A DNA stretch of 64,000 nucleotides from Verrucomicrobiota bacterium (GTDB lineage: Bacteria > Verrucomicrobiota > Verrucomicrobiia > Verrucomicrobiales > Akkermansiaceae): contig JAURPJ010000058.1 of the NCBI GenBank assembly GCA_030835305.1, positions 17,136 to 81,135 on the forward strand, given 5' to 3'. Position numbers and translations under genes: made by a program. The notes under the pieces were generated by a model that saw only the letters and a program-made list of their open reading frames with translations, was not told the origin of the DNA and made no database searches. Shown here piece after piece: positions 36,411 to 44,305 of this stretch. Position 1 is the stretch's first letter. The number at the start of each line of letters is the position of its first letter.

Positions 36411-36967
36411 TGAGCACGAAAGTCCGCAGAGTTTACGGCTACCTTGCCGAATTCAAAAATGCCTCGCAGCTTTACAAAGCTGCCGTGAAAGTCCGCGATG
36501 CCGGATTCAAAAAGTGGGATTGCTACACGCCCTATCCGGTGCACGGATTGGATGATGCGATGGGAGTGAAGCGCTCGGTTCTTCCTTACTTCGTGTTTTT
36601 CGGTGGTCTGACCGGTTTTCTGACTGCCATCGCTTTGGCGTACACCACTCAGGTGGGGCTCTATCCGACGGTGGTGCAGGGCAAACCAGCCAATATCTTC
36701 ACCACGGCGGCATTCTTCCCGGTGATGTTTGAGCTTACCATTCTCTTCTCCGGCTTCACCGTTCTCTTCGGGCTGTTGGCTCTGATGGGCCTGCCTCGCT
36801 GGAACCACCCGATTTTCGCAAGCAAACAATTTGCCCGTGTCACCGATGACAAGTTCTTCATTGCGATCGAGGCCCGTGACGCCAAGTTTTCCGCTGAGAG
36901 CACCAAGGCTCTTCTTGCTGAAATCGGCGGCGATAACATCGAACTCGTGGAAGACGATTCCGAGTAG
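36410..36967 (+). CDS. actD: Alternative complex III subunit ActD (DUF3341)
   Basis: A 185-residue protein. A cytoplasmic N-terminal alpha/beta part (GYLAEFKNASQLYKAAVKVR, CYTPYPVHGLDDAMG) is followed by two TM helices (about 62-85 and 103-128) and a short C-terminal domain with DDKFFIAIEA. This is the DUF3341 arrangement typical of ActD. In ACIII structures it packs beside ActC and ActF. It starts within the stop of actC and ends 3 bp before actE. Confidence 0.9.
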   Translation: MSTKVRRVYGYLAEFKNASQLYKAAVKVRDAGFKKWDCYTPYPVHGLDDAMGVKRSVLPYFVFFGGLTGFLTAIALAYTTQVGLYPTVVQGKPANIFTTAAFFPVMFELTILFSGFTVLFGLLALMGLPRWNHPIFASKQFARVTDDKFFIAIEARDAKFSAESTKALLAEIGGDNIELVEDDSE

Positions 36968-36970
36968 ACT

Positions 36971-37591
36971 ATGAAATATTTTTTCCTCTCTCTCATCTCT
37001 CTTTCGATCCTCGTGGTTGGAGTGTTTGGATTCCGTGGCGACAAATTCTCGCAAGCGCCAATCCAGGTTTTTCCTGACATGGACGATCAGGATAAGGTCA
37101 AAGCCCAGACTCCCGATTCCTTCTTTGCCGATGGCATGGGATCACGAAAGCCAGTCATGGGAACGGTTCCTCGCAATGCTCAGGCTGGTGTTATGCCCGT
37201 TGAGTTTGGTGCCGGTCGTGCCGGATACTATTTCGATGGAAAAAAAGACGGCACTTTTGGAAACGGCCTTCCTGATGATCTGAAGATCGGTAGCGAGGCT
37301 GAAATGACGGGCCTTTTGGGGCGTGGAAAAGACATGTTCAATGTCCATTGTGCGATTTGCCACGGCAAGGCTGGTGACGGAAAGGGCGTAGTTGGCTACC
37401 ATCTTGGCAAGGCCGGCGTCACGGTCCCAAGTCTCTATGCTTTTCCGCAGGACAAGTTTCCTGATGGCTACATTTACGAGGTCATCTCAAACGGCAAAGG
37501 TCTCATGGGAGGTTACAAACATAATCTCCCTGTTCGCGACCGATGGGCCATCGTTTCCTACCTTCGCGCACTTCAGGCTTCCGCCAAATAA
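36971..37591 (+). CDS. actE: Alternative complex III monohaem cytochrome c subunit ActE
   Basis: A 206-residue membrane-anchored or secreted cytochrome c. An N-terminal hydrophobic segment (FFLSLISLSILVVGVFGF) lacks a lipobox cysteine. The haem site is CAICH in VHCAICHGKAGDGKG, about residue 122, with Met in KGLMGGYKHN as the likely axial ligand. In ACIII this subunit is the exit point for electrons to the oxidase. It is 3 bp after actD and 24 bp before actF. Confidence 0.9.
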   Translation: MKYFFLSLISLSILVVGVFGFRGDKFSQAPIQVFPDMDDQDKVKAQTPDSFFADGMGSRKPVMGTVPRNAQAGVMPVEFGAGRAGYYFDGKKDGTFGNGLPDDLKIGSEAEMTGLLGRGKDMFNVHCAICHGKAGDGKGVVGYHLGKAGVTVPSLYAFPQDKFPDGYIYEVISNGKGLMGGYKHNLPVRDRWAIVSYLRALQASAK

Positions 37592-37615
37592 CACTTTCAT
37601 CTGATTCAATACGAC

Positions 37616-38944
37616 ATGGCACATCAAGTGACATCAAAAGACATCCCGGTCAACGGGGAGTATCTGGAGAGAGGCAAAATTGCAACGCTCCAGATGATTT
37701 GCGGCGGTATCGGTGGCCTCGGTCTCATTGCGAGCATTATTTATCTGATCGTCGGGAGTGGGCACGCCCACGGCAGCTATGCTTTCTCGTGGCTCTTCGC
37801 AGTATTTTTCATCACGACCATCGTGCTCGGTGGTTGCTTTTGGACCTTTCTCCACAACCTCTCGAACTCGGGGTGGGGGACATCGGTTCGACGTCTCATG
37901 GAGAACCTGGGATTCGTTTTCCCATTCCTGGTCGTCTTCTTTATTCCGTTTCTTTTCCCCAACGTTCAGCAATATCTTTACGAGTGGATGACTGCTTATC
38001 GCGATGTCGTTCCGGACGATTCAAGTGTTGCGGAGGCCAAATCCGCCCTCCTCCACGACTCCGATCCTCATAACCATCTTCTCGCAGCGAAGACCTTCTA
38101 TCTAAATCCAACTTTTTGGTATATTCGTTTTGCTTTCTACTTCATCGGTCTTGGCTTCTTCATTACCCTCGTTCGCAAGTTTTCGATCGCGCAGGACACC
38201 GATGAAAAGCCAGGCACCAAGAATCTTTTCGCCGCTCGCAAGCACTCTTCCTGGAGTATGATTATCTTCGGTGTCACCCTGACTTTCCTCGCACTCGATT
38301 TCGTAATGGCTCTCGACTACTCATGGTTCTCGACGATGTTTGGAGTTTACGTCTTTGCCGGATCTGCTTTGAACTCGATGGCTGTTCTCATTCTGACCGG
38401 GATCTTCCTTCAGAAGATGGGGTACCTGAAAAATGTGGTCACACAGGAGCACTACCACATCATGGGTAAGCTTTGCTTCGCCTTCACTGTCTTCTGGGCC
38501 TACGTTTCCTTCTCCCAGTTCTTCCTGATCTGGTATGCCAACATCACCGAGGAGACCCGTTACTTCCTCCTGCGGAACACCGAGAACTGGAACATTCTTA
38601 GCCTGATGCTTGTCTTCATGCACTTCGGCCTCCCATTCTTGGCGTTACTCCGGTCGGACGTGAAGAAAAGCGTAAAGTTCATGACGGTCTTCTGTTTTTA
38701 CATTCTCTTCATGCACGTTTTGGATGTCTATCACATGATCATTCCCGAGCGCGGGCCATCTGTCGGGCTTGTCATTGATCACCATCCGCAGCTCTGGATT
38801 TCTGGTTCATGGCTGGGTGATATCCTTGCCCTTGTTATAGCTGCCTGTGCCTTCCTGTTCCTCTATCTCCGAAATCTGACTTCGGCAGCTCTTTACCCTC
38901 ACCGCGATCCTCGCATTCTCGAGTCCGCAAATCTTCACAACTAA
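37616..38944 (+). CDS. actF: Alternative complex III membrane subunit ActF
   Basis: A 442-residue integral membrane protein with about ten helices and distant similarity to ActC. Recognisable segments include FYLNPTFWYIRFAFYF, FAARKHSSWSMIIFG and YANITEETRYFLLRNT. In ACIII it forms the second large membrane subunit and may contribute a proton half-channel. Start ATG at 37616. It is the last standard ACIII gene; the operon continues without a terminator into a small one-TM protein 5 bp later. Confidence 0.9.
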   Translation: MAHQVTSKDIPVNGEYLERGKIATLQMICGGIGGLGLIASIIYLIVGSGHAHGSYAFSWLFAVFFITTIVLGGCFWTFLHNLSNSGWGTSVRRLMENLGFVFPFLVVFFIPFLFPNVQQYLYEWMTAYRDVVPDDSSVAEAKSALLHDSDPHNHLLAAKTFYLNPTFWYIRFAFYFIGLGFFITLVRKFSIAQDTDEKPGTKNLFAARKHSSWSMIIFGVTLTFLALDFVMALDYSWFSTMFGVYVFAGSALNSMAVLILTGIFLQKMGYLKNVVTQEHYHIMGKLCFAFTVFWAYVSFSQFFLIWYANITEETRYFLLRNTENWNILSLMLVFMHFGLPFLALLRSDVKKSVKFMTVFCFYILFMHVLDVYHMIIPERGPSVGLVIDHHPQLWISGSWLGDILALVIAACAFLFLYLRNLTSAALYPHRDPRILESANLHN

Positions 38945-38949
38945 AGGTC

Positions 38950-39279
38950 ATGGATCACACCCGCGACAATCCTCTCAAACGCTTCACTGCTTTCTGGATC
39001 GCCATCTTGATGGTGACTTCTTTTGGCATTGCTCTCATAATTACCCAACCCTTTGCGCCGGACAAGACCGACAAAGCTTATGAGATGATGGGCGAAGGAC
39101 GTCTTGAAATTAAGGAGGAAATCGACCGTGCCCAAGACGATGCTCTTAACGAGGCTGCACTTTCCGGGGCTCTTCAGGCGCAAACAAAGTCCTTTGGTCA
39201 GAATAAGGAGCGCAAAGGTAACATGCCTGTTCCAGGTGCTGTGCCTTCTCCGTTACCCGTTGAAAAGCCTGCTCAATAA
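38950..39279 (+). CDS. Small one-TM protein in the respiratory operon
   Basis: A 109-residue protein with one TM helix (FTAFWIAILMVTSFGIALII, about 12-31) and then a mostly acidic and later polar, Pro-rich domain outside. No cysteine, haem site or known motif is present. It begins 5 bp after actF and stops 31 bp before the CcoN-like gene, so it is clearly co-transcribed. I do not recognise a family. It may be an accessory subunit bridging ACIII and the oxidase module; that is an inference from position only. Confidence 0.75.
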   Translation: MDHTRDNPLKRFTAFWIAILMVTSFGIALIITQPFAPDKTDKAYEMMGEGRLEIKEEIDRAQDDALNEAALSGALQAQTKSFGQNKERKGNMPVPGAVPSPLPVEKPAQ

Positions 39280-39310
39280 AAATTTCCCAGGCTCAAACCC
39301 GCAAATTTCC

Positions 39311-40798
39311 ATGTCTGAGACTAACTCCACCGCAGATTCCAGGGACGTCGTTTTACGCTCGTCGATCGACCGCTCTCTTCGTCATCCCGTGATGTTCTTC
39401 TTCACAAGTGGTGGCGTCTGGCTCGCGCTTGCCATTGTCCTCGGATTGGTAGCTTCCGCCAAAAAGCACAGTCCGGAATTTCTCACCTGCTTTTCCTGGC
39501 TGGATGCAGGCAAGGTGGATGCTGCTCACATGAGCGCGATGATTTACGGATGGGGGCTTCAAGCGGCTTTCGGAATCATCATTTGGCTGATGGCCCGACT
39601 TTCCCGTAAGGAGTGCACCGCTGCCGGAGTCATCCTCTGGGCAGGGCATACCTGGAATGCTGCCGTATTCTACGGCGTCGTTCGCATCATGATGGGGGAG
39701 GGTTCGGGCGTGACTTACATGGAGTTTCCCAGCGAAGTGTGGCCTGTATTAATGCTCTGCTACAGCGCTATAACAATCTGGTCTTTGATTCAGTTTCAGG
39801 TCCGTGACGCGGGTCACGTCTATGTGAGCCAGTGGTATCTCCTTGCCGGCCTTCTCTGGTTCCCCTGGATTGCGGTGACAGCTTGGGTTTTCGTTTTCCT
39901 CATGGATGGCCATCCTTTGATGGTTACCGGTGTGGCAGCTTGGTTCAAAGGAACCTTGTTCTCTCTCTTCCTGCTCCCGGTTGCCCTTGCTAGTTCATAC
40001 TATCTTGCCCCAAAGGTGACCGGTCGTCCGGTATACAGTTACAATATTGCTCTCTTCGGTTTTTGGTCACTGGCAGTCTTCGGACCATGGGCCGGGATGC
40101 AGAAGCTTGTCGGTGCTCCGGTTCCCCAGTTTCTTCCTTATGCGGGAGCGGCATCGATGATTCTCATTCTAATCCCGGCTATTGCGGTTGGTTACAACAT
40201 TATTAGAACTGTAATCGGAAATAGCGAGGTCGTTGCAGAGAGTCCCTCTCTTCGGTTCACGGCTGCTGGCATGGTCCTCTTTATCGTCTTCGGTGTTTTA
40301 TCCGTCCTTCTTCATACCGTTCCGGCCATGAAATTGACACAATTCAGCTACACTGGATATGGATTCGATATTCTCGGACTCTACGGCGTATTCTCACTTT
40401 GCGCGTTCGGAGCAGTTTACTTCATCGTTCCCAGGATCACCCGGCGCGAGTGGCTTTCCCGTCGCTTTATTAAGTGGCACTTCAATTGTTCACTTTATGG
40501 TGTCTCATCCATTGTTCTCTGTGCCGTCATTGGGGGGGTAACCCATGGCCAGGGGATCGAGGATCTCAGTCAGCCTTTCGGCACTATGGCCGAGCGAGCC
40601 AGCCAGTTCGGTTGGGGGGTCACCCTCGCTTGGACTTTTCTTCTGATTGCCAATCTTTTCTTCTGCCTCCACTTGCTCCTGATGTGGGCTCGTCTTGGCC
40701 GTCGCTCTTCACACCCGACTCTTCTTAAGGCAAATCACCCGGAAAATCCGCACGGACCGGAGGGTGAGGTCGATACTTACAGCTCAGCCTCTGCCTAA
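39311..40798 (+). CDS. CcoN-like haem-copper oxidase subunit I that has lost its metal ligands
   Basis: A 495-residue, roughly 12-helix protein with clear CcoN similarity: HVYVSQWYL, PKVTGRPVYSYNIAL and PSLRFTAAGMVLFIVFG align with cbb3 subunit I. However, the metal ligands are gone. The CuB histidine in CcoN WWYGHN corresponds to AWFKGT (Gly214), and the CuB pair in AGPHHLHY corresponds to AGMQKLVG (Gln264-Lys265). The haem b3/b histidines in GHVHAG correspond to GFDILG (Phe352, Ile354). Only the helix-2 histidine (His73, AAHMSAMIYGW) remains. It cannot reduce oxygen. I chose the ATG at 39311, since an earlier start would overlap the preceding gene. CcoO- and CcoP-like cytochromes follow. 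Confidence 0.85.
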   Translation: MSETNSTADSRDVVLRSSIDRSLRHPVMFFFTSGGVWLALAIVLGLVASAKKHSPEFLTCFSWLDAGKVDAAHMSAMIYGWGLQAAFGIIIWLMARLSRKECTAAGVILWAGHTWNAAVFYGVVRIMMGEGSGVTYMEFPSEVWPVLMLCYSAITIWSLIQFQVRDAGHVYVSQWYLLAGLLWFPWIAVTAWVFVFLMDGHPLMVTGVAAWFKGTLFSLFLLPVALASSYYLAPKVTGRPVYSYNIALFGFWSLAVFGPWAGMQKLVGAPVPQFLPYAGAASMILILIPAIAVGYNIIRTVIGNSEVVAESPSLRFTAAGMVLFIVFGVLSVLLHTVPAMKLTQFSYTGYGFDILGLYGVFSLCAFGAVYFIVPRITRREWLSRRFIKWHFNCSLYGVSSIVLCAVIGGVTHGQGIEDLSQPFGTMAERASQFGWGVTLAWTFLLIANLFFCLHLLLMWARLGRRSSHPTLLKANHPENPHGPEGEVDTYSSASA

Positions 40799-40818
40799 AA
40801 TTTCAGTTCTCCATAACC

Positions 40819-41577
40819 ATGACTTTCAAAGCATTCATTATCGGTCTCCTAGGAACCTTCGGTATTCCCTGGTTGCTCCTGGTGGTGATTCCGTATTCAA
40901 CCATGCGGAGTCTTGAACCTGTTGAGTATGGTCAAAACTCCAAGCTCGCCGGTGCATTTGTGCCCAAGCGCGATGGTCGCATCAAGGAGGGTTCGAAGAT
41001 ATTCGGTCAGGAGGGATGTGCCCTCTGCCACACCCAGGTCATTCGTCCCACCTATGCTGGCAATGACGTTCACCGGGGTGAGTGGGCCGGTCTCAGGAAA
41101 AGCAGTAGTGTCGACGAGGACACCCGTCGTGAGACCATCGTCCAGGATTACCAACAGGAAGATGTGGCTCATATTGGCCAGACCCGCGTTGGACCTGATC
41201 TTTCAAATTTCGGGCGGCGTGTAGAGCATTACCTGAAGGTGAATAAAAGCACCCGAACTCCCGAGCAATGGGCACTGATGCACCTCTACAATCCCAAGGG
41301 TGTTCCTCGTTATGAGGTCCCCGAGACCGATGAGCAAATTGTCACCGCCTGGAAGTCGGCCTGCCCGCCTAAGTCCGGACTTTTTGATAAGGTCGAGGTG
41401 CACGGAGCAGGATATGGCACCTTGCCAGTTGATATTGAAGAGGGGATGGGGATTAAGCCGACCGATCGTGCCCGCGCTCTTGCCAGCTATCTTGTGTCAC
41501 TCAAGAAAGACATTTTCGGGAACCCGCTTCCCGAAGCTCTTAATTACAATCCAAAGGCCCCTCAACCCGAAGAATAG
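40819..41577 (+). CDS. CcoO-like monohaem cytochrome c
   Basis: A 252-residue protein with an N-terminal helix (IIGLLGTFGIPWLLLVVIPY) and a CcoO-type haem domain: GCALCHTQVIRPTY, then RVGPDLSNFGRRV and WALMHLYNPKGVPRYEVP. The CcoO signature Cys-x-x-Cys-His-(S/T)-Gln-x-Ile-Arg is well kept. The position where CcoO offers its axial methionine (usually in a Pro-x-x-Met-Pro stretch) reads PRYEVPE, so the sixth ligand may differ. It follows the metal-free CcoN-like gene by 20 bp and precedes another monohaem cytochrome by 2 bp, forming a cbb3-like NOP set. Confidence 0.85.
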   Translation: MTFKAFIIGLLGTFGIPWLLLVVIPYSTMRSLEPVEYGQNSKLAGAFVPKRDGRIKEGSKIFGQEGCALCHTQVIRPTYAGNDVHRGEWAGLRKSSSVDEDTRRETIVQDYQQEDVAHIGQTRVGPDLSNFGRRVEHYLKVNKSTRTPEQWALMHLYNPKGVPRYEVPETDEQIVTAWKSACPPKSGLFDKVEVHGAGYGTLPVDIEEGMGIKPTDRARALASYLVSLKKDIFGNPLPEALNYNPKAPQPEE

Positions 41578-41579
41578 TC

Positions 41580-42350
41580 ATGTCTGATTCATCATCATCT
41601 AGTGATCTCCGCCCGGATTTGGACGAATCGATCAACGTTCAGGATGCACACGGTGCTCTCAAGGGTGATCCGGCCGCGGGTCGTGAGAAGAGCGTTCGTG
41701 AGAACGGCATGGAGGCTGTCTCCCTCTGGCTTGTTTTGATCTCTGCGATAGTGGTTCTCGCTGCCGGCGCGGTGATGGGGCAGGGAGGTTCCTTTTTCGG
41801 ATATGGTGAGTTGGTCAAGGACGGCTACATGCGGGAGCCTTCTCCGGTTCCACAAGAGGAGCCCAAGGTGCCTATTGCGGCGCTCGCCTTGTTTCAGAAG
41901 GAGGGCAAGAAGGTTTACGGTACTTGCGTCGCTTGCCACCAGGATAGCGGTCTTGGCCAAACCGGCCAGTTCCCGCCTCTTGCCGGATCAGAGTGGGTTC
42001 TCGGGAATACCGAAGCGCTCTCACTCATCATCCATAATGGAGTTGCGGGTCCGATTGAGGTTGCTGGAACACAGTACAACGGCAACATGAGCGCTTTTGG
42101 AGCGAACTTGAACGCCAAGGAACTTGCAGCTCTCATGACCTTTATTAGGACTTCTTGGGGGAATGATGCCAGCATCGTCTCGCCTTCCATGGCAGCCAAC
42201 GCCCTTGAGATTTCGAAGAAGCGCGGAGGTGCCCAAACAAGTGCCGAAGAGTTGAAAAAATCACATGACAAGATGCTTCCCGGTGACATCTTGGCACCGG
42301 ATACATTGTTGGATCCGGAAACTTGGGAGCCTGTTGCCCCCGAGGAGTAA
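41580..42350 (+). CDS. CcoP-like monohaem cytochrome c with one TM helix
   Basis: A 256-residue protein. A polar N-terminus of about 48 residues is followed by a TM helix (SLWLVLISAIVVLAAGAVMG) and a cytochrome c domain with CVACH in GTCVACHQDSGLGQTGQ; GNMSAFG later supplies a likely Met ligand. True CcoP carries two haems; only one is present. The long C-terminal tail (after about 205) is hydrophilic. The position directly after a CcoO-like gene supports the CcoP-like reading. It could carry electrons from ACIII to the oxidase. Confidence 0.82.
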   Translation: MSDSSSSSDLRPDLDESINVQDAHGALKGDPAAGREKSVRENGMEAVSLWLVLISAIVVLAAGAVMGQGGSFFGYGELVKDGYMREPSPVPQEEPKVPIAALALFQKEGKKVYGTCVACHQDSGLGQTGQFPPLAGSEWVLGNTEALSLIIHNGVAGPIEVAGTQYNGNMSAFGANLNAKELAALMTFIRTSWGNDASIVSPSMAANALEISKKRGGAQTSAEELKKSHDKMLPGDILAPDTLLDPETWEPVAPEE

Positions 42351-42377
42351 CTTTTAACACCGACCATAGATATTAGC

Positions 42378-44267
42378 ATGAGTATGGACGCCCACGATCA
42401 TCACGACGACCACCATCACGTTCTTCCCTGGTGGAAGAAATACTTCTTTTCAACCGATCATAAGACCATCGGGATTCAGTATGGCCTCGCTGCCGGTGCC
42501 TTCCTGCTTTTCGGATTCTTTTTGATGATTGTGATGCGCTGGAGCATCGCATACCCCCATGAGCCACTTCCCGGTTATATGAGCTGGATCTTCACTGATG
42601 GTTGGAAGGCCCGCTGGTTGGACGACGGCAAGGTGACTGGTGAGACCTACAATATGTTCGGTGCGATGCACGGGACCATCATGGTCTTCCTCGGAGTGGT
42701 TCCTCTTGGCTTTGCGGCTTTCGGTAATTACGTTACCCCCCTTCAGATTGGTGCTCCCGATATGGCTTTTCCGAAGCTGAACATGGCGAGTTTCTGGGTT
42801 TACCTCGCTGGTGGTCTCGTGATGTGCGCCAGCTTCTTCATGGAGTCCGGAGCGGCCAAGTCAGGCTGGACCAACTACTCTCCACTGGCAGGGTATGCCG
42901 ACAAGCAGATCGTGAATCAGTTCCTAGCGGGCCAGACCCAATGGCTGATCGGGTTGGTTCTCTTAATCACCTCATCCCTCCTTGGTTCGGTGAACTTCGT
43001 CACCACCATCATCCAGCTACGTGCCAAAGGTCTGACTTGGATGCGCCTTCCGTTTTTTGTCTGGGCGATGCTCGTGACCGGCTTTCTCCTCTTGTTGGCA
43101 TTCCCGCCTCTTGAAGCTGCCGGCATCATGCAGCTGATGGACCGCGTGGTTGGTTCTAGTTTCTTCATGCCCTCCGGCCTTTACTCGGCCTCAAGCGGAG
43201 CAGCCATGGATCTTTCCGGTTCCGGAAGTCCACTTCTTTTCCAGCACCTTTTCTGGTTCCTGGGTCACCCTGAAGTTTACGTTCTTCTTCTTCCTGCCAT
43301 CGCTTGTGTTGCCGAGATCATTCCCTGTAACACCCGCAAGCCTCTTTGGGGATACAAGCCCATGGTTTGGGCGGTGATCGTTCTCGGTTTCCTTTCCTTC
43401 ATCGTGTGGGCCCACCACATGTATCTCACCGGAATGGGACCTGTGATCTCCACGTTTTTCCAGACTACGACGGTTTTGATCTCCGTTCCTTCGGTGATCC
43501 TGCTAACTTCGATGATCATCTCACTCTGGGGTGGTTCGATTCGCTTCACCATGCCCATGATTTGGGCGGCAGCGTTCTTGCCGATGTTTGGAATCGGTGG
43601 TCTCACCGGCCTGCCCTTGGCCTTCAACCTTGCCGATCTCCACCTCCACGACACCTACTACGTAATCGGTCACTTCCACTACGTCGTTGCTCCTGGAATT
43701 CTCTTCGGCCTATTTGCCGGGGTTTATCATTGGTATCCCAAGATGACCGGTCGCTTCATGGATAACTTCCTGGGACACCTTCACTTCTGGCCGTCCTTGG
43801 TCTGCATGAATCTTCTCTTTTTCCCAATGCTAACGCAGGGAATGGCAGGTTTCCACCGTCGTTGGTATAACGGGGGCGAGGGCTACATCGAGAAGGGTGC
43901 CGAGGGTGTGAACGTCTTTGGCCTGACCGTGGCCGAGAAAATTTCGCTCAACGAAGTCATGACCGGAGCGGCGATTGCTCTTGCGGTTTTCCAGCTGCCT
44001 TTCCTCGTTAACATGTTCATCAGTTACTTCTGGGGCAAGAAGGTTACCAGCGACAACCCATGGGATGCGACCACGCTCGAGTGGGCTACTCCGACTCCTC
44101 CGGGACACGGCAACTTTACCTTCGAGCCTGCAATCTATCGCGGACCGTACGAGTACAGCCGTCCGGACCACGATTCTGATTTCTTCCCGCAGTGGGAGGA
44201 GCCCAAGCGCGATGCTCCGGCTGAGACACCCGAGGTTAAACCTGAAAAGGAAACGACCGGGGCATAG
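42378..44267 (+). CDS. ctaD: Cytochrome c oxidase subunit I, A-type
   Basis: Catalytic subunit of a haem-copper oxidase (629 residues, 12-13 helices). All ligands are present: His98 in FGAMHGT (low-spin haem), His297 and cross-linked Tyr301 in GHPEVY, CuB His346-His347 in WAHHMYLTG, and His432/His434 in VIGHFHYV. Glu299 in GHPEV marks the A1 subfamily with a canonical proton channel. The N-terminus is unusually rich in His and Asp (DAHDHHDDHHH) and could bind copper. It is the true oxygen-reducing subunit of the operon, in contrast to the degenerate CcoN-like protein upstream. Confidence 0.95.
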   Translation: MSMDAHDHHDDHHHVLPWWKKYFFSTDHKTIGIQYGLAAGAFLLFGFFLMIVMRWSIAYPHEPLPGYMSWIFTDGWKARWLDDGKVTGETYNMFGAMHGTIMVFLGVVPLGFAAFGNYVTPLQIGAPDMAFPKLNMASFWVYLAGGLVMCASFFMESGAAKSGWTNYSPLAGYADKQIVNQFLAGQTQWLIGLVLLITSSLLGSVNFVTTIIQLRAKGLTWMRLPFFVWAMLVTGFLLLLAFPPLEAAGIMQLMDRVVGSSFFMPSGLYSASSGAAMDLSGSGSPLLFQHLFWFLGHPEVYVLLLPAIACVAEIIPCNTRKPLWGYKPMVWAVIVLGFLSFIVWAHHMYLTGMGPVISTFFQTTTVLISVPSVILLTSMIISLWGGSIRFTMPMIWAAAFLPMFGIGGLTGLPLAFNLADLHLHDTYYVIGHFHYVVAPGILFGLFAGVYHWYPKMTGRFMDNFLGHLHFWPSLVCMNLLFFPMLTQGMAGFHRRWYNGGEGYIEKGAEGVNVFGLTVAEKISLNEVMTGAAIALAVFQLPFLVNMFISYFWGKKVTSDNPWDATTLEWATPTPPGHGNFTFEPAIYRGPYEYSRPDHDSDFFPQWEEPKRDAPAETPEVKPEKETTGA

Positions 44268-44305
44268 TGCCGATAATTTCCCACTGACCAACTTTTTCTC
44301 GATCC

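Noticed and set aside
39104..39310. Upstream extension of the CcoN-like gene
   Set aside because: The extension overlaps the coding sequence of the preceding small one-TM protein and has no homology-like features; ATG at 39311 begins the protein properly.
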